Assembly: GCA_014904845.1 (NCBI GenBank)
Contig: MU119381.1
Coordinates: 51,121-115,120, forward strand
Length of the DNA stretch: 64,000 nucleotides
Origin: Acephala macrosclerotiorum
Lineage: Eukaryota > Ascomycota > Leotiomycetes > Helotiales > Mollisiaceae
Direction of reading: 5' to 3'
Positions within the stretch are counted from its first letter, which is position 1, and each line of letters starts with the position of its first letter. The translations under genes and the position numbers were made by a program. Of this stretch, positions 12,047 to 23,283 are shown in pieces. The notes beneath the pieces were generated by a model. That model saw only the letters and a program-made list of their open reading frames with translations, did no database searches and was not told where the DNA came from.

Positions 12047-12908
12047 ATGGCTGAATCTACATCGAAGAAGCGTGCTGGAGAGTCGGGTCAATCCCTTGAA
12101 GGTGAGCGGCTGGAGAAGAAGCAGAAGATGGGCACTCTGAATATCTCGTAAGTAATCGATTATGAACATCAGCTCGCTTTCGTGGAGAAGCCTTGAAGTC
12201 GAGTTTCCACTCTTCCTGCTTGGGACAAAGTCCTAGCACGGCTGGGAAATTTGAAACTAGACATGCTGCCTTCGAGTTGCCCAAACGAAGCTGACTCGAC
12301 GTTCAAGTGATCCAGGGTCGGTCGTCTACCTTGTCGCCAATGGCGACGGAGATGCCGCAACATTCATCGTCCCCAAAGAGATAGCTTGTCATTATTCGCC
12401 TGTCCTCGCCAAGGAACTTGTTGGAGATGTCACAGAATGGGAGACTGCCTTCACAACCGGACGAGCTCTCAAGCTTCTCGTGCAATGGTTCTACTCTCAG
12501 AGAATCACGGTCAGACAGCTAGAAGGAGAGTGGAGATATAATCGTTCACATTCAGATGAGGACCTTACGTTGGTTGAGCTATGGATTTTGGCGCGTCGAT
12601 TGGAAATTCCCGCTCTTCAGGATCTGGTCATCATGACCATGGATGACATCTACAAGAAGTGTGACATATTCCCAGTGAATTGTGTCTCTCCAGCATATGA
12701 GGCGACAGTCTTCGAACCACAGAGCAAACTTCGGGGATTTCTGATAGCTCTTTATGTCCATTGCTATCCTCCCGACCACGTTATGTGGGGTGATGAAGAG
12801 CTTCCGCGAGAGTTCTTGGTCGATTTGGTCCTATACTTGGGGAAAAGAGTCAACGCGGCTCATAGGGTCTATAGCATCTCAACCTTCCTATATGAAGTAG
12901 AGGGGTAG
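12047..12908 (+). CDS. BTB/POZ-domain protein, paralogue 1 of the left cluster
   Basis: Two exons, 12047-12147 and 12308-12908, give 233 codons. Exon 1 encodes a short basic leader (MAESTSKKRAG ... EKKQKMGTL) that could serve as a nuclear localisation signal. A phase-2 intron precedes SDPGSVVYLVANGDG, the first strand of the BTB fold. The acceptor at 12307 was chosen because it restores the 'xDPxS' motif shared with the neighbouring paralogues. The BTB core follows (FIVPKEIACHYSPVLAKEL, LKLLVQWFYSQRI), then a helical extension with the family motif LVELWILARRLEIPALQDLVI. Fungal proteins of this short BTB-only type are numerous and poorly characterised; some BTB proteins dimerise or serve as Cullin-3 adaptors, but nothing here proves that. 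It shares intron position and phase with four other BTB units in the window. Confidence 0.88.
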
Positions 12909-13551
12909 GAGGGAAAGTAGTGATGAGAAGGATTTGCTACTGGATCGGCATTTGTGGCATGGCCATCACAACTCAAGCAGCTCTGCTCGATGTCCTAGAC
13001 ATGCTGGGACGCTTCACAAATGGAAGTAGAAGAATAAGTATAATCAATCACTCTATACATCATCGACAAGCTCAGAACCTGCGAGCTGATGAAAATAATC
13101 CAGCTCTACACATTCACCCACCACTGGGTTCAACTCAGGATAATCGGTAAGAGGGAGCGGTGGAAACAAACAGCACGGCCTAGCACAAACTCCCTTGGTA
13201 CACTCTATATCATTCATACGACTAGATAGCATAGAATGTACTAGTTTCCCTCGGATAATGAAGGTTGTGTGAAGTGAATATCGCGTTCAAGTCCTACACG
13301 TGAGCCCATCCTCCTTTATACTTTCAGCCTCTTGTAAAGTGATTACATTTTCTCAGCCTCTTTGACCGCGCTCCACATAAGATCCCATATCAAAGATATT
13401 GTGACTAGTCGAGAATTATTTTGGACATCGGGTCGGAAAGCTCGACTTTAGCACTAAACTCTTGCCTTCTTCCCTCGGCACGGTCCCTTTTCGTCAACCA
13501 CAACACTTGACTACAACACGAAAGATTGCAGCGCGCAACAAAACGGTAACG
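12909..13551. other. Intergenic region between BTB genes
   Basis: About 640 bp without a supported gene. It contains the 3' flank of the first BTB gene and the leader of the next unit, which has C/T-rich tracts near 13440-13540. Confidence 0.4.
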
Positions 13552-15168
13552 ATGGCGGAACACTCACCTCCATCTCTCGAGGTCGAGAAGCCTAAGAAGA
13601 AGCGAAAGTTGAAGATGCCTACTTTCCAGTCAGTATTGTGATTCCATTCGCACTTTTGACCTTGAAAAGATGTTCATTGCTGACGAGACTTGAGTGATTA
13701 GGGACCCAATGTCAACCGTTATCCTAACCGGTGGCTCCGATCAACGACTTAAAAAGTTTACTGTACATAAGGAAGTTGCTTGCCTCTATTCGCCTATGAT
13801 CGCCAAGGCGTTTGAGAGTGAGGGAGACGCCTTCGAATTCGACACAGGAACGACGCCACAAGTTGTCAGACGATTCGTTCAATGGCTCTATTCTCAAGAA
13901 CTCGATCTTCACTATGACCCCGAGTACCCGTGCGATGAAAACTGCGACGACGTCAACGGAGAGGAGGCTTCCGATTTGGTTCGACTGTGGATAATGGCTG
14001 AGGAGCTTGAGATTCCCGCTCTCCAGGACCAGGTTATCCGAGCCATGGATACCATGTATCAAGAACGCAATTGGCCGTTCCTTGCCCAAGTCGAGCTATT
14101 GTACGAACTGACTGAGCCCGATTGCGTATTGCGGAAGTACGTTGTCGCTCTTTGCGCCGCGTCCTATGAATCTTGGCGTTTTGTGTTTATAAACTACCAT
14201 GGATTTCCTTCTCAATTCATGAGTGATCTCGTCGACTATGCTTGTACGAAACTTAGCAATGATCAGACTTCTTACGACCTCTCGAACTACTCGTGTAACC
14301 CAGAGGAGGGGTATCATTCGGCGGTCGTGACTACTTTTCGCGTACTTTTTTCCCGCTGGCTTTGGATTTCCACAAACACTCGAGATCTACAAACCTCCGA
14401 TCTTGCAAATATCACTTGCACGATGGCTGAATCGAGTCCCGAAGATGCGCAATTGGTTCAAGCCAATAAGAGCCCAACGAAGAAGCAGAAGATTGATACT
14501 CTAACCTTTCAGTAAGCTACCTTCAATGGAACCCTCCAACGACTTGTCATTGTCCTTTGCTGACTGGGGTATTCAGGGATCCGACGTCTACCATGATGTT
14601 TACCGTTGGTGAGGGAGAACCTAAGAGCTTTCTGGTCCACAAAGAGGTCGCATGCAAATCTCCAGTCATCGCCAAGTTCGTTGAAGGGTCAGGCGACCTT
14701 CCATACCACTTTCAAAACTCAACCGAACGAGAAGTCCGACTTCTGCTGCAATACCTCTATTCTCAAAAGCTAGTTCTTGAGCAACTCCGCGACGATCCCG
14801 AACTCACCGACGACTTGATCAGAGAAGAAGATCTTGCTTTGGTTAAGCTGTGGGTTCTAGCTGAAGAGCTCGAGATTCCTTCCCTTCAAAACCTAGTTAT
14901 CAACTCCATCGATGAGATATACCGCAAATATGCCGCATTTCCTACCGATTATCTTCGAATAGTGTACAAGATTACCTCCAGTGATAGCAAGCTCCGGGGA
15001 TATTTCGTTACACTTTTTGCCGAAGTTGTTGCTCCCGCTGATATCCTGGATGAGGATTACGAGTTTCCACAGATATTCCTTCGTGAACTGGCTTACTTCG
15101 CTTGTAAGAAGCTCGAGAATCGTGAGAAGAAATTCAGGATCTCTCAATTCCACTGCAAGGAGGAATAA
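13552..15168 (+). CDS. Tandem BTB unit: two BTB genes, or one fused double-BTB protein
   Basis: Two BTB paralogues lie head to tail. Copy A is 13552-13628 plus 13702 onward: a basic leader (EKPKKKRKLKMPTF), a phase-2 intron, then QDPMSTVILTGG, HKEVACLYSPMIAKAF and LVRLWIMAEELEIPALQD. Copy B begins at ATG 14423 with its own basic leader (SPTKKQKIDTLTF), the same phase-2 intron (14512-14576), then QDPTSTMMFTVG and LVKLWVLAEELEIPSLQN, ending at 15168. Where other copies stop just after the last helix, copy A has no stop: its frame continues through about 115 bases into the copy-B start codon in the same frame. Splicing 13552-13628, 13702-14511 and 14577-15168 therefore gives one uninterrupted 492-codon double-BTB protein. 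The alternatives are two separate genes, with A ending at 14518 if the second intron is retained. Functions are unknown. Confidence 0.82.
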
Positions 15169-15750
15169 GCTTCTTGAGAATGTCCTTAACATGCAGGTAC
15201 AATCCAGTAAGTCTTCCCGCCTTTCGATAAAATGACTCGGCTGATTCCTAACTAATCCAGCAGGGAAGATTATGGACCTAAGAGCCTTCAGAGCTGCGAT
15301 ATGGGAAACTGGAGTCTTACGTCTCTGTGGTAGAGGCCCAATCCTTTCACACGCACTCGATACATGAATTTAATCACCTGCATCTCTCGTACAATGAGAA
15401 CCTCCAAATGAACTTCAACCTTAACTTGAACTTCATTGACTCTGGTGTGAATTCATCTCTGAGAACTACGTAATGAAGTAAGCACCTTGCAACTCGCTCC
15501 TGATCGCTTTTAACTAGCGTTACTTGTTTTTCCTATTCAAGTAACCACCTTTCCCTCGGCCTTCTTTCTTTCTCTTTCCATTTTCTAGGCTACTCCACAG
15601 CCAAATCCTCGGCACATCAACTCGAGGGATCTCCTATAGCCTTCAAGCCCTATTTATTATAATTCTCCGCCATTAAAGATGTCAAATGTCGATCCCTTTA
15701 AGGATGCCTCGAGGGCACCGCGGGAACACCCCAGGGTATTCCAAACCCTA
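15169..15750. other. 3' flank of the BTB cluster, no gene seen
   Basis: About 580 bp of normal composition between the last BTB stop and the start of the AT-rich island. Nothing further is supported. Confidence 0.4.
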
Positions 15751-15759
15751 GATTTTTAT

Positions 15760-16250
15760 TATTACGAAATTGCGCTATTTTATATTAAATTATATACACG
15801 GCAAAAATTTTTGCATAATTCAAAGTACGTAAAAATAACTCGAATAATTAAAATAATTAAAATAATTAAAAATTATAAAAGTTATATATATTATTAAAAT
15901 TACGTATATAATTACTAATACCCGAGATTGGAGAATCTCCCTATTTTCGGCCTGAGGCACCAACGCCTGATCTGCCAACCACTTTAATAAAAATAATTAT
16001 ATTAATTAAAATTATCATTTTATAAAAAGTAATTAAAAGGTTATATATTAGAGTACCAAACTGAGAATGCGTAAGTGCCTTGGCAGCCTGAGGCAGCTAA
16101 CGCATGATCTGCTACAACTTCAATATATTTCAATTTTTAAATTTTAATACTTTATTATTACACCTTATCCCCGCACCTCGGTATCGCACCTCATTATCGC
16201 ACCGCCCCTTATTATCCCATCTTATCGGATCAATTTATCGACCTACGCCG
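15760..16250. repeat. Small AT-rich, RIP-like island with an internal degenerate repeat pair
   Basis: Composition turns abruptly AT-rich near 15760 and recovers near 16250. Two diverged copies of one motif survive: around 15950 (gcctgaggcaccaacgcctg) and around 16087 (gcctgaggcagctaacgcat), each followed by TGATCTGCYA, about 136 bases apart in the same orientation. The differences are largely transitions, as expected of RIP-damaged repeats. There is no coding capacity. Confidence 0.6.
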
Positions 16251-16352
16251 CCGTAATACTTTATCTTTCCTTTTAATCCAAGGCTGCCAATCCGGGTTGG
16301 GATAGCAGTGGTAATTGTAAGCTAAGTCGGATTTGAATTTGTGGTATTAGAG

Positions 16353-16640
16353 GTTGTTGGAAAAACTGGTAGGATTCGAATATGGTTCACGTGAACAGAG
16401 CATGGCGGATGCGTATCACAAGGCTAGCTTCGTATGAGCTAATCCAATGATAGTGTATTTTATTGTGTCTGTCTTTTTATTTAAAGAGGGACTGCCCAAT
16501 ATATGGGAATAGCTGTCTCGTGTGGTGCTTCGTACGAGACGCATATCGTCTCATCGAGTGCGCTAGCGCACTCGACACGTGATCTGGCATCTCGAACCAC
16601 GTTCCTCGCGACGGAAGTATTTTGTCGTCATTCTAATAAT
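16353..16640. repeat. LTR-like/palindrome-rich patch beside the AT-rich island
   Basis: GC-normal stretch beginning TGTTGGAAAAAC at 16355. It contains a 12-bp perfect palindrome at 16385-16396 (GTTCACGTGAAC), a TATTTAAAGAG stretch, an inverted repeat with 7-bp arms (GTCTCGT / ACGAGAC) around 16515-16540, and a 22-bp perfect palindrome at 16554-16575 centred on GCGCTAGCGC. The layout resembles a solo LTR or a non-autonomous element, but I could not define both ends or a target duplication. Confidence 0.4.
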
Positions 16641-16774
16641 TAGTTAGCATATCTAAGTCTGGTAATTCTTTTACACCTTGCCCTAAGATAAGAACTATCC
16701 CCCTAGTTATCCTAAACTCCGGGTCGAAAGCTCCTTGATCTTGACTATGCAGGCCTCCCTATCCCCAGAGGTAA

Positions 16775-19700
16775 CCTTGTAAGATCCCTCCGTTATTCGA
16801 GAAATGTAATACTTCCCCGAAACTCGGAGCTTACCATGCACATGATAGCGGACAACTTTACGGCTCAGCCTGGCAAGGCACTATTAAAGGTTGTGAAGCT
16901 ACTCTTGAACGCCATGACCTCTCTCAAGTATCCCAATGTCCCGATGCATCCTATGCGCAGAGCCAAATTGAAGAACTTGGATCGAAAAGGTGGGAGCTAG
17001 CAAGATTAATTCAGTCTCTGAGTAATCTGTGTTGTTTGACCACGAGGCTCGAAGAGAACCTCGAATCGAACTTGGGGATGCCATTCTTTTGGGGGGTTCT
17101 ATTGTTAACCGTAAGGGTAAGGAATCTTGAGATCATCCTTACTTTGAAAACGATTGATACTCACATTTTCCCCTGAAGCTCGCATCTCAAACTCCCAATG
17201 CAGCCAGAAATATTGCCCGCATGATCAAAGACTTGGGCCATCAAGCTGATCTATTAAACAACATTTCGTCCCAAGACTTCTCCAAGTCGATCCAAACAAG
17301 AGAGGCAGGTTTGGATGTTACTCTGGCGATATTGGAGTTCTTCATCTCTGTGATTGCATTCTTTAGGAAGGAGACATTTGGTATGTCTTGATTTTGTTGA
17401 GGATACCCTATTCCTTCAGACCTGTTATTGATTTCATAAATAGATGATGATGACAGTGATGTTTGGTCATCGCTTGAATTGAGATTTAATCAGACACATA
17501 TTAAAATTGGGACATATATCGATCGGATTGAGCGTCTAATCCGAACCATCGGATCTTCCAAAGCTCGCATCGATGATCTAACCAAACTTCAAGAGATGAT
17601 GAGTCTGTCGGGCGATGCCCAGAGCAAGGATGGAAAACTGCCGTGTTTTATGCTTCCCCTTGTCCGTAATCATCACTTCTTTGACCGCGACGATGCGATT
17701 GCAAAAATCAACAAGCATTTCTCACGAACGGGAACTGGTGTGGGCCAGCCTCATTCCTTGGCTCTCTATGGCCTTGGAGGTGTCGGGAAAAGCGCTGTAG
17801 CGCTTAAGTATGCCTACAGCAGGATCGATGAGCTCGATGCCATTCTATGGGTTCGCAGCGAAACGCCCACGGCTCTAGCCCAGAGCTTTACAGACATTGC
17901 AATGCGCTTAGAAATCCATGATGCTCATCCTCAGCACCATATCAAGAACAGAGTTCTCGTACTCAACTGGCTCCAACACAGCAGTAAGGTTCACCGCCTA
18001 TATAGAGGATAGCTGCTGACAACTCAAAGATTCTAAGTGGCTCATGATATTTGACAACGCAGAAGACGGTGACGTATTACTTGATTATTGGCCATTAGCA
18101 AGCCGGGGCATGGTCCTGGTGACAACTCGAAACCATAGCTTATCCTTCGACGTAGCGGACTCAGGACTTGAGATCTCTCATTTCAATGCCGAAGAAGGCC
18201 CAGGTTTCATATTGCACCTACTCTCGATAGACATTGCCAACAATCTTACCCATACCGAAGCTCAATCTGCCGCCGAGCTCTCCAACAGGCTCAATGGGCA
18301 CGCACTAGCCATCAGTACTATGGCGGGTTGATTCATAAGAGACGATGGTCGATTGAGGAGTTTGTTGGCATCTATGATCAGAACGCGAGAAAGTTTCACG
18401 GCTTGGAAAACTCCCTAGGTGCAATCTGGCGACTCTCTTTTATATCTCTTACCCCATCTGCGAAGAGCTTACTTGGAGTCCTTTCCTTCGTAATGCCTGA
18501 CTCGATCCCACAGGCGCTTTTCATGCCAGCTAATTCGGAAGACCTACCTGCGTCAATGAGATTTTGCGCGGATGAATTTGAGTGAGTATCTAAATCCATA
18601 ACCCTATCTAACAGATTTGCTTACAAGAAGTGTCTCAATAGTTTTTCCGAGGTGCTTGAAATTCTCTTAACTCTCGCACTGATCAAAAGAGATAGAAAGA
18701 CCAAGGATCTATCTCTTCACCGGCTTGTACAGGAATCTTTCCGGTATTCTCTTGATAGCAACGGTTGCCAAGAAGCGTTCGCAGCGACAGCCACTTTGCT
18801 GGATAAGGCCTTTCCTACCAAGCCGAGAGACTCCCATCAAATGTATAACGTCTGGAATCTGTGCCAACTATGGCTTCAGCACGTTCTGCATTTGATACGT
18901 CAATATCGGAAGGAATCCAAAGAATCTGGAGGGCTGAAACCAACTCTGGATTTCTGCCAGCTCCTTGTGAAGTTTGCACGGTGAGTAGAAGCTACCTCAA
19001 GCTCCCTGTATGTTCTCACTGATGCAATTCAGTTATCTGCGTGAGACTGGCATGTACACAGAGCTAGCCGAAGTTCTTGAGGTAGCTTTCGCAGCATTTG
19101 ACAATTGGGATGAGCGACACGATCACCAGCTCATATTAGCCGATCTCTTACGTCACAGAAGCACAGACACGCTTCAAAGAGGTGACTTTGAGACCAGCAC
19201 GAAAGACATGCTAAAGGCAATCGACTTATACCATCAATATGGCGGCTCTGATCTCGCAGTGTTACTGGCTCCGTACAACCATATGGGAAATGTCGCGGCA
19301 TCGGCTAATCGATATGCAGAATCTCTCGAATGGCAAGAGAAAACTGAAGCGATAAACAGTGTCGAAGACCCCATGAGAACAAGCGCGCTGACGAACTTGA
19401 ATTTGGGCCGATCGCTATGGCTACTTGGGAGACGGCAAGAGGCATTGAAGCGATACAACAGAAGCATCGAACAATACTTAGACTCGGAAAATTGGGCTAT
19501 GCTAGCGTTGTAAGCGGATTAAAACAACCTGCGTTTTGCCTGCTGCTAACAATGAGCAGTGCATACTTTGCCGTGGGCAATTACTATCGGCAAGAGGGCA
19601 ATTTATCTGGGGCAGCGGAATTCTACACGAAGGCTCGAGCTACGTGGGTGGCAAACGGACAGGCGCCATCCAACGAGTTTGCGGCATCTTGTCTGTATAA

Positions 19701-20057
19701 GCTTGGCTGCGTGGCTCTGGAACAAGGTGACACGGCGCGAGCAGTGTACGTTTCCATGTCTCATCTCCTCCCTATATTCAACTTGAATTTTCTGACACTA
19801 TCTCTAGCGAAACTCTCCAGAAAGCGCACACTGTGACAGCACTGCGCAAGAAGCATCTTCCTGGGGACTATGCTCGAGCACTCTTCAAGTTGTCACAAGC
19901 ATTGTCTGAAAACAAGCAGACTATCGAGGAAGCATTTCTCAAAAAAGATGAGGCGGTAGAGATCATCAAGGGCCTTCTCAAGGGAAAGCCAGTGAGCAGC
20001 GAAGAGCTTGATCAAGAGGCAATATATGACAACTTTGTTTGTATCCTTTGGCGGTGA
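16775..20057 (+). pseudogene. NB-ARC/TPR STAND (NLR-like) gene with frameshift and no visible start
   Basis: Multi-exon gene for a fungal STAND ATPase of the kind implicated in non-self recognition and heterokaryon incompatibility. Order: a helical N-terminal region (IEELGSKRWELARLIQ ... FFWGVLLLTLASQTPNAARN, similar to the DUF7708-type domain), then an NB-ARC domain with P-loop GLGGVGKSAVALKYAY and Walker B WLMIFDNAED, a winged-helix-like region, and C-terminal TPR-like helices (LAPYNHMGNVAASANRYAES, YFAVGNYYRQEGNLSGAAEF). GT-AG introns fit at 17111-17178, 17381-17443, about 17984-18031, about 18582-18642, about 18981-19032, about 19511-19558 and about 19747-19807. Two defects show. At 18324-18327 one base is missing inside ATGGCGGG-TTG, changing frame exactly where the conserved 'MAGLIHKRRWSIEEF' should read through. 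No in-frame ATG exists between the upstream stop (16772) and the conserved N-terminus. It is either a young pseudogene or an undetected upstream exon plus a homopolymer error. Confidence 0.75.
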
Positions 20058-20217
20058 GAGTAGCGTAATTGGGGATGCACGACGAAGGCCTATATTTCAT
20101 CAACGTACAGCAAGGAACATCCAATAGTAAAATGTTTCAAGCCATTAAAAGACATGTCTAGTATACAGTATGAAGAGTTGAAAGAATTCCTAGCAACTCT
20201 TTCGAATCTGCTAATAT

Positions 20218-21638
20218 TCACATCACTTTAACCTGCAGCACCAATTGCACCAACGAAATCAAGGTCTGCACAGTACTCACGAAGATAGAAACACCTCCAA
20301 ATACAAGCATCATCCAGAAGGTGTACCACTGCAAGGGATTCCTCCGATCTCTCCACATGTCGCGGATCGTGCTTGGTCGCTGGCGCATATTGAACGCTTG
20401 TAGCTTCTGCAATTTCGGTCCCAGGACGGGGAAGTCGACCTCAACGCTGTATACTTCTTGTTCCTGGAGCCTGCCCCGATCGTCACGACAGGAGTTAGGC
20501 CAGAGCTCATTTGGTAAAGGAGGAAGTTTAGATGAGGAGACGCCGCAGAGGGTATCTAGAAGGGGATCGTGAATGGACTCGGCTAGACGCTTCTTAGCTG
20601 CCATACGGTATAGTTTTCGTGATCGACATGTCTGGCCGTAGATGAGGCGGTAAGAGAGGAGGATTTCACGTTTGAGGGCAGAGATGATGGCTGGTGTGTT
20701 GGTGGGAGCGGTGTAATATTCGCGCAGGATCCTGCTCTGTAAGTCAGTTTCATCAATCTTACGAAAGATGTAATGTAGAATGTAACATATCCATACCTAT
20801 CAAAGACGTGATCACTATCCTCAAGGACACTTTCTCCGTCAAGACAGTTCAAAGCGCAGAAGATGGGGAATCGGAAGAGCATTAAGGTCCGGCTCACAGG
20901 CTTGAAATCCAGATGTGCACTAATGACATCCACCCATTTGATATTGACCTTTCCCATCAACTTCAGAGACGAGTAGTTGACTGTCGATACATGCAATAAG
21001 CTCGATTCGGAGCATTGGGCTGACGAATTCGAATTCTTAGCCTCAACATGTGGCAGCAATGGGCCGAAAGCACGAAGCAGATTCGAGATCGGTCGGCTTG
21101 CTGTCTGTAAGGGTTGGGACGTCTTCCACAGTGGACAGTTAAGGGGCCACGAGACGTTGAAATTGTCTTCACGGCCCTTGAGGCTCGGCTTTAGTAATGC
21201 GGAGGTCCAGCTGATAACGGAAAAGATAGCTTGCTTATAGCAATTCACTTGCTGTGTCGAGGTCCACTTCAGGGAATACTCTTTGGTAAGCAGCTGCAGA
21301 ACTTCCTCGATGCTAAGCCGCTCGGCATCATGTTCCTTGACGATTCTGGTAATGGTCACAATCAAGTCGATCAGATCGGGGATCCGGTCAGAGTCGGCTT
21401 TCATCCCTGAAAGGAGAACACTCCAAGTTGTTGTTTGGAAAGCATGTATCTGCTGCTGGAGATAACGCATGTACATCCTAGCCCCAGGCCATGCATCGGC
21501 GACTGTGTCATCGATATTGAAGACAGCAGATAAGAGATTAGCTGCGTCGACATGTAAGACGGCAAAATGCTGTGACTCCGGATCCGCTCGAGGGTTTTGA
21601 CGTGATATAGCTTCCATCGTGATATACAAATATTTCAT
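20218..21638 (-). CDS. Fungal protein of unknown family with C-terminal membrane anchor
   Basis: Two exons, complement of 20797-21638 and 20218-20731, joined in frame to 451 codons. I do not recognise a named domain. Most of the protein is predicted soluble and helical (e.g. IHAFQTTTWSVLLSGMKA, SIEEVLQLLTKEYSLKW). The C-terminus carries the motif IRDMWRDRRNPLQWYTFWM followed by a single hydrophobic segment (LVFGGVSIFVSTVQTLISLV), a layout I associate with a widespread uncharacterised family of filamentous fungi. It ends about 160 bp from the convergent NLR-like gene. Function unknown; a tail-anchored membrane location is inference. Confidence 0.72.
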
Positions 21639-23283
21639 GGGATTTATTGTTTAAAAATGACGGTGAAGAAGCCTCGACTTGCTGCCAGAGGATTTGTACA
21701 AGTGGCACAGCTATACTTACTCTTTGTGGCTCTGCCACGTTGTTTGCTCGCAGAGCGAGGCTGTATCCATGATTTCGAGGCCCTAACTTCTACCGGAAGC
21801 TCCACAACTCTGAACGAGAAGCTCCACAACACTGAACGAGAACAGAAATTCACAGCCTAAGATCGGGCACAAACAGAAACTATCCTTGGAATGGCCCCAT
21901 GAACCGATCTCCATTTCGAGCCTTGGACAAGTCCAAGGCGTTAACACTCTGGGTGGCAGTGACTTTAGAACCCAACATCCACAGCCAATAATCCCGCTGC
22001 TGTGCGCAAATTGAGCTTCGTGCATGAGCGGGAATAATCATCAGCAGGAAGTAGTGTGCATCATCAACATGCATCTCGACAATGAGCCTAAACTCCCCCA
22101 GGTGTGAGATTTGGAGCCACCTTCGAAACTCGCATAAAGCACGCGATGCCCAATTCCTAACAGGATCTAAGCTACAATTGCAAGAAACTACGACAGGCAT
22201 CAAGCAGAGGAACCAAAGTCAAAGCATATTGTGAACCCGATAATATCCATATACCCGTGAGCCTCTCCTCGCCTTTTATGCTTCAACATCTGACTGTTAG
22301 GATATAGACCATGCCATCAACATCTCTGTATCAGCCTTGGAAGAAATGGTACTCGCCATCTCCCACAGTTGAGGTGACCCATTTTGTGGTTCCGGTCATG
22401 GCAGCTGGAAATGCGGACACGACTGCCACCATCGAGGATCCGGCAGACCTCAGCGGGTCGCCCAAGCCGAAGGTGACGACGGATGGCCCAGAGCGGATTG
22501 AGGCAAGCAAGTAAACACACCTTTTGCGAAATTGGCAGAAGGCTGAGTCGGTGGGATATCATGTGTTGTCTTTCATTTGGTTGCCTTGTACTCAATTTTG
22601 AGGTTCAAGGGAGTTGGAAAACACTACGCTCTTTGCAAGGATGGATACTCGCTATGCGGCTGCTTTGGGCGTGCGAACTTGAGTTTAATCTGTGCCTTAC
22701 ACCTTTTCCACGAACAGTGATAACGGCATTTCCGCCCGTCTGACAATCGGGCATTCTTTTACCATAGGGCTTTTGACTTGGATTGCCTATGGATTACTCC
22801 CACTAGCCCCCGTTTCACTGAAACCCGTCAGAAGAGTAATCTTGAAGTGAGATATTTAAGTGTTCGGGCCTCTATTATTTTTGATACTTGGGTGGGACAC
22901 CCGAGCTTCTCTCGGTGGTCGGATACTGCGGCACACCGGGATATTGACACAACACTGTGAGTCTGGGGAAAAAAGCGAGTACGTGTGGAAACAAAATAAT
23001 CACATTGAGATTAGAGATTGACAAATCGGTAGGCGTGCAGTGCGTGCGTGTGGCTGTTTCAGTGCACAAATGTGGGCAGACTTCCGCATTCCCGTTTTTT
23101 TTTCCAGCCCAAACCAATCATCGCTGAACACGAAGAAGTCGTGCGTGAGGCTGTTACACAGGAAACTAGCATCAACAACATGTGCTAGGGATTTTCAGCC
23201 GCCGGGGAAGGCTAGGAGCAGAATAAGAAGAAGAAAGCCCAAATGGGGGCGAGGTAAAGATATAGAGATACCAGCCGCAGGCA
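21639..23283. other. Intergenic region with a 22-bp tandem duplication
   Basis: About 1.6 kb without a supported gene. At about 21796-21840 a 22-bp unit (GAAGCTCCACAAC followed by CTGAACGA) occurs twice in tandem with one difference. Short open frames at 21657 and 22311 have no family features. The right part presumably holds the promoter of the oxygenase gene that starts at 23284. Confidence 0.4.

Noticed and set aside
16370..16400. A TTCGAATCC-like string on the minus strand, suggesting a tRNA T-arm or primer-binding site
   Set aside because: The opposite T-stem half and an acceptor stem are missing, so no tRNA cloverleaf can be drawn, and the fit to a primer-binding site is too short.
21657..21860. 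A 67-codon frame with a hydrophobic stretch, resembling a small secreted protein
   Set aside because: It begins 19 bases from a divergent start codon, includes the 22-bp tandem duplication, and its hydrophobic segment is not at the N-terminus.
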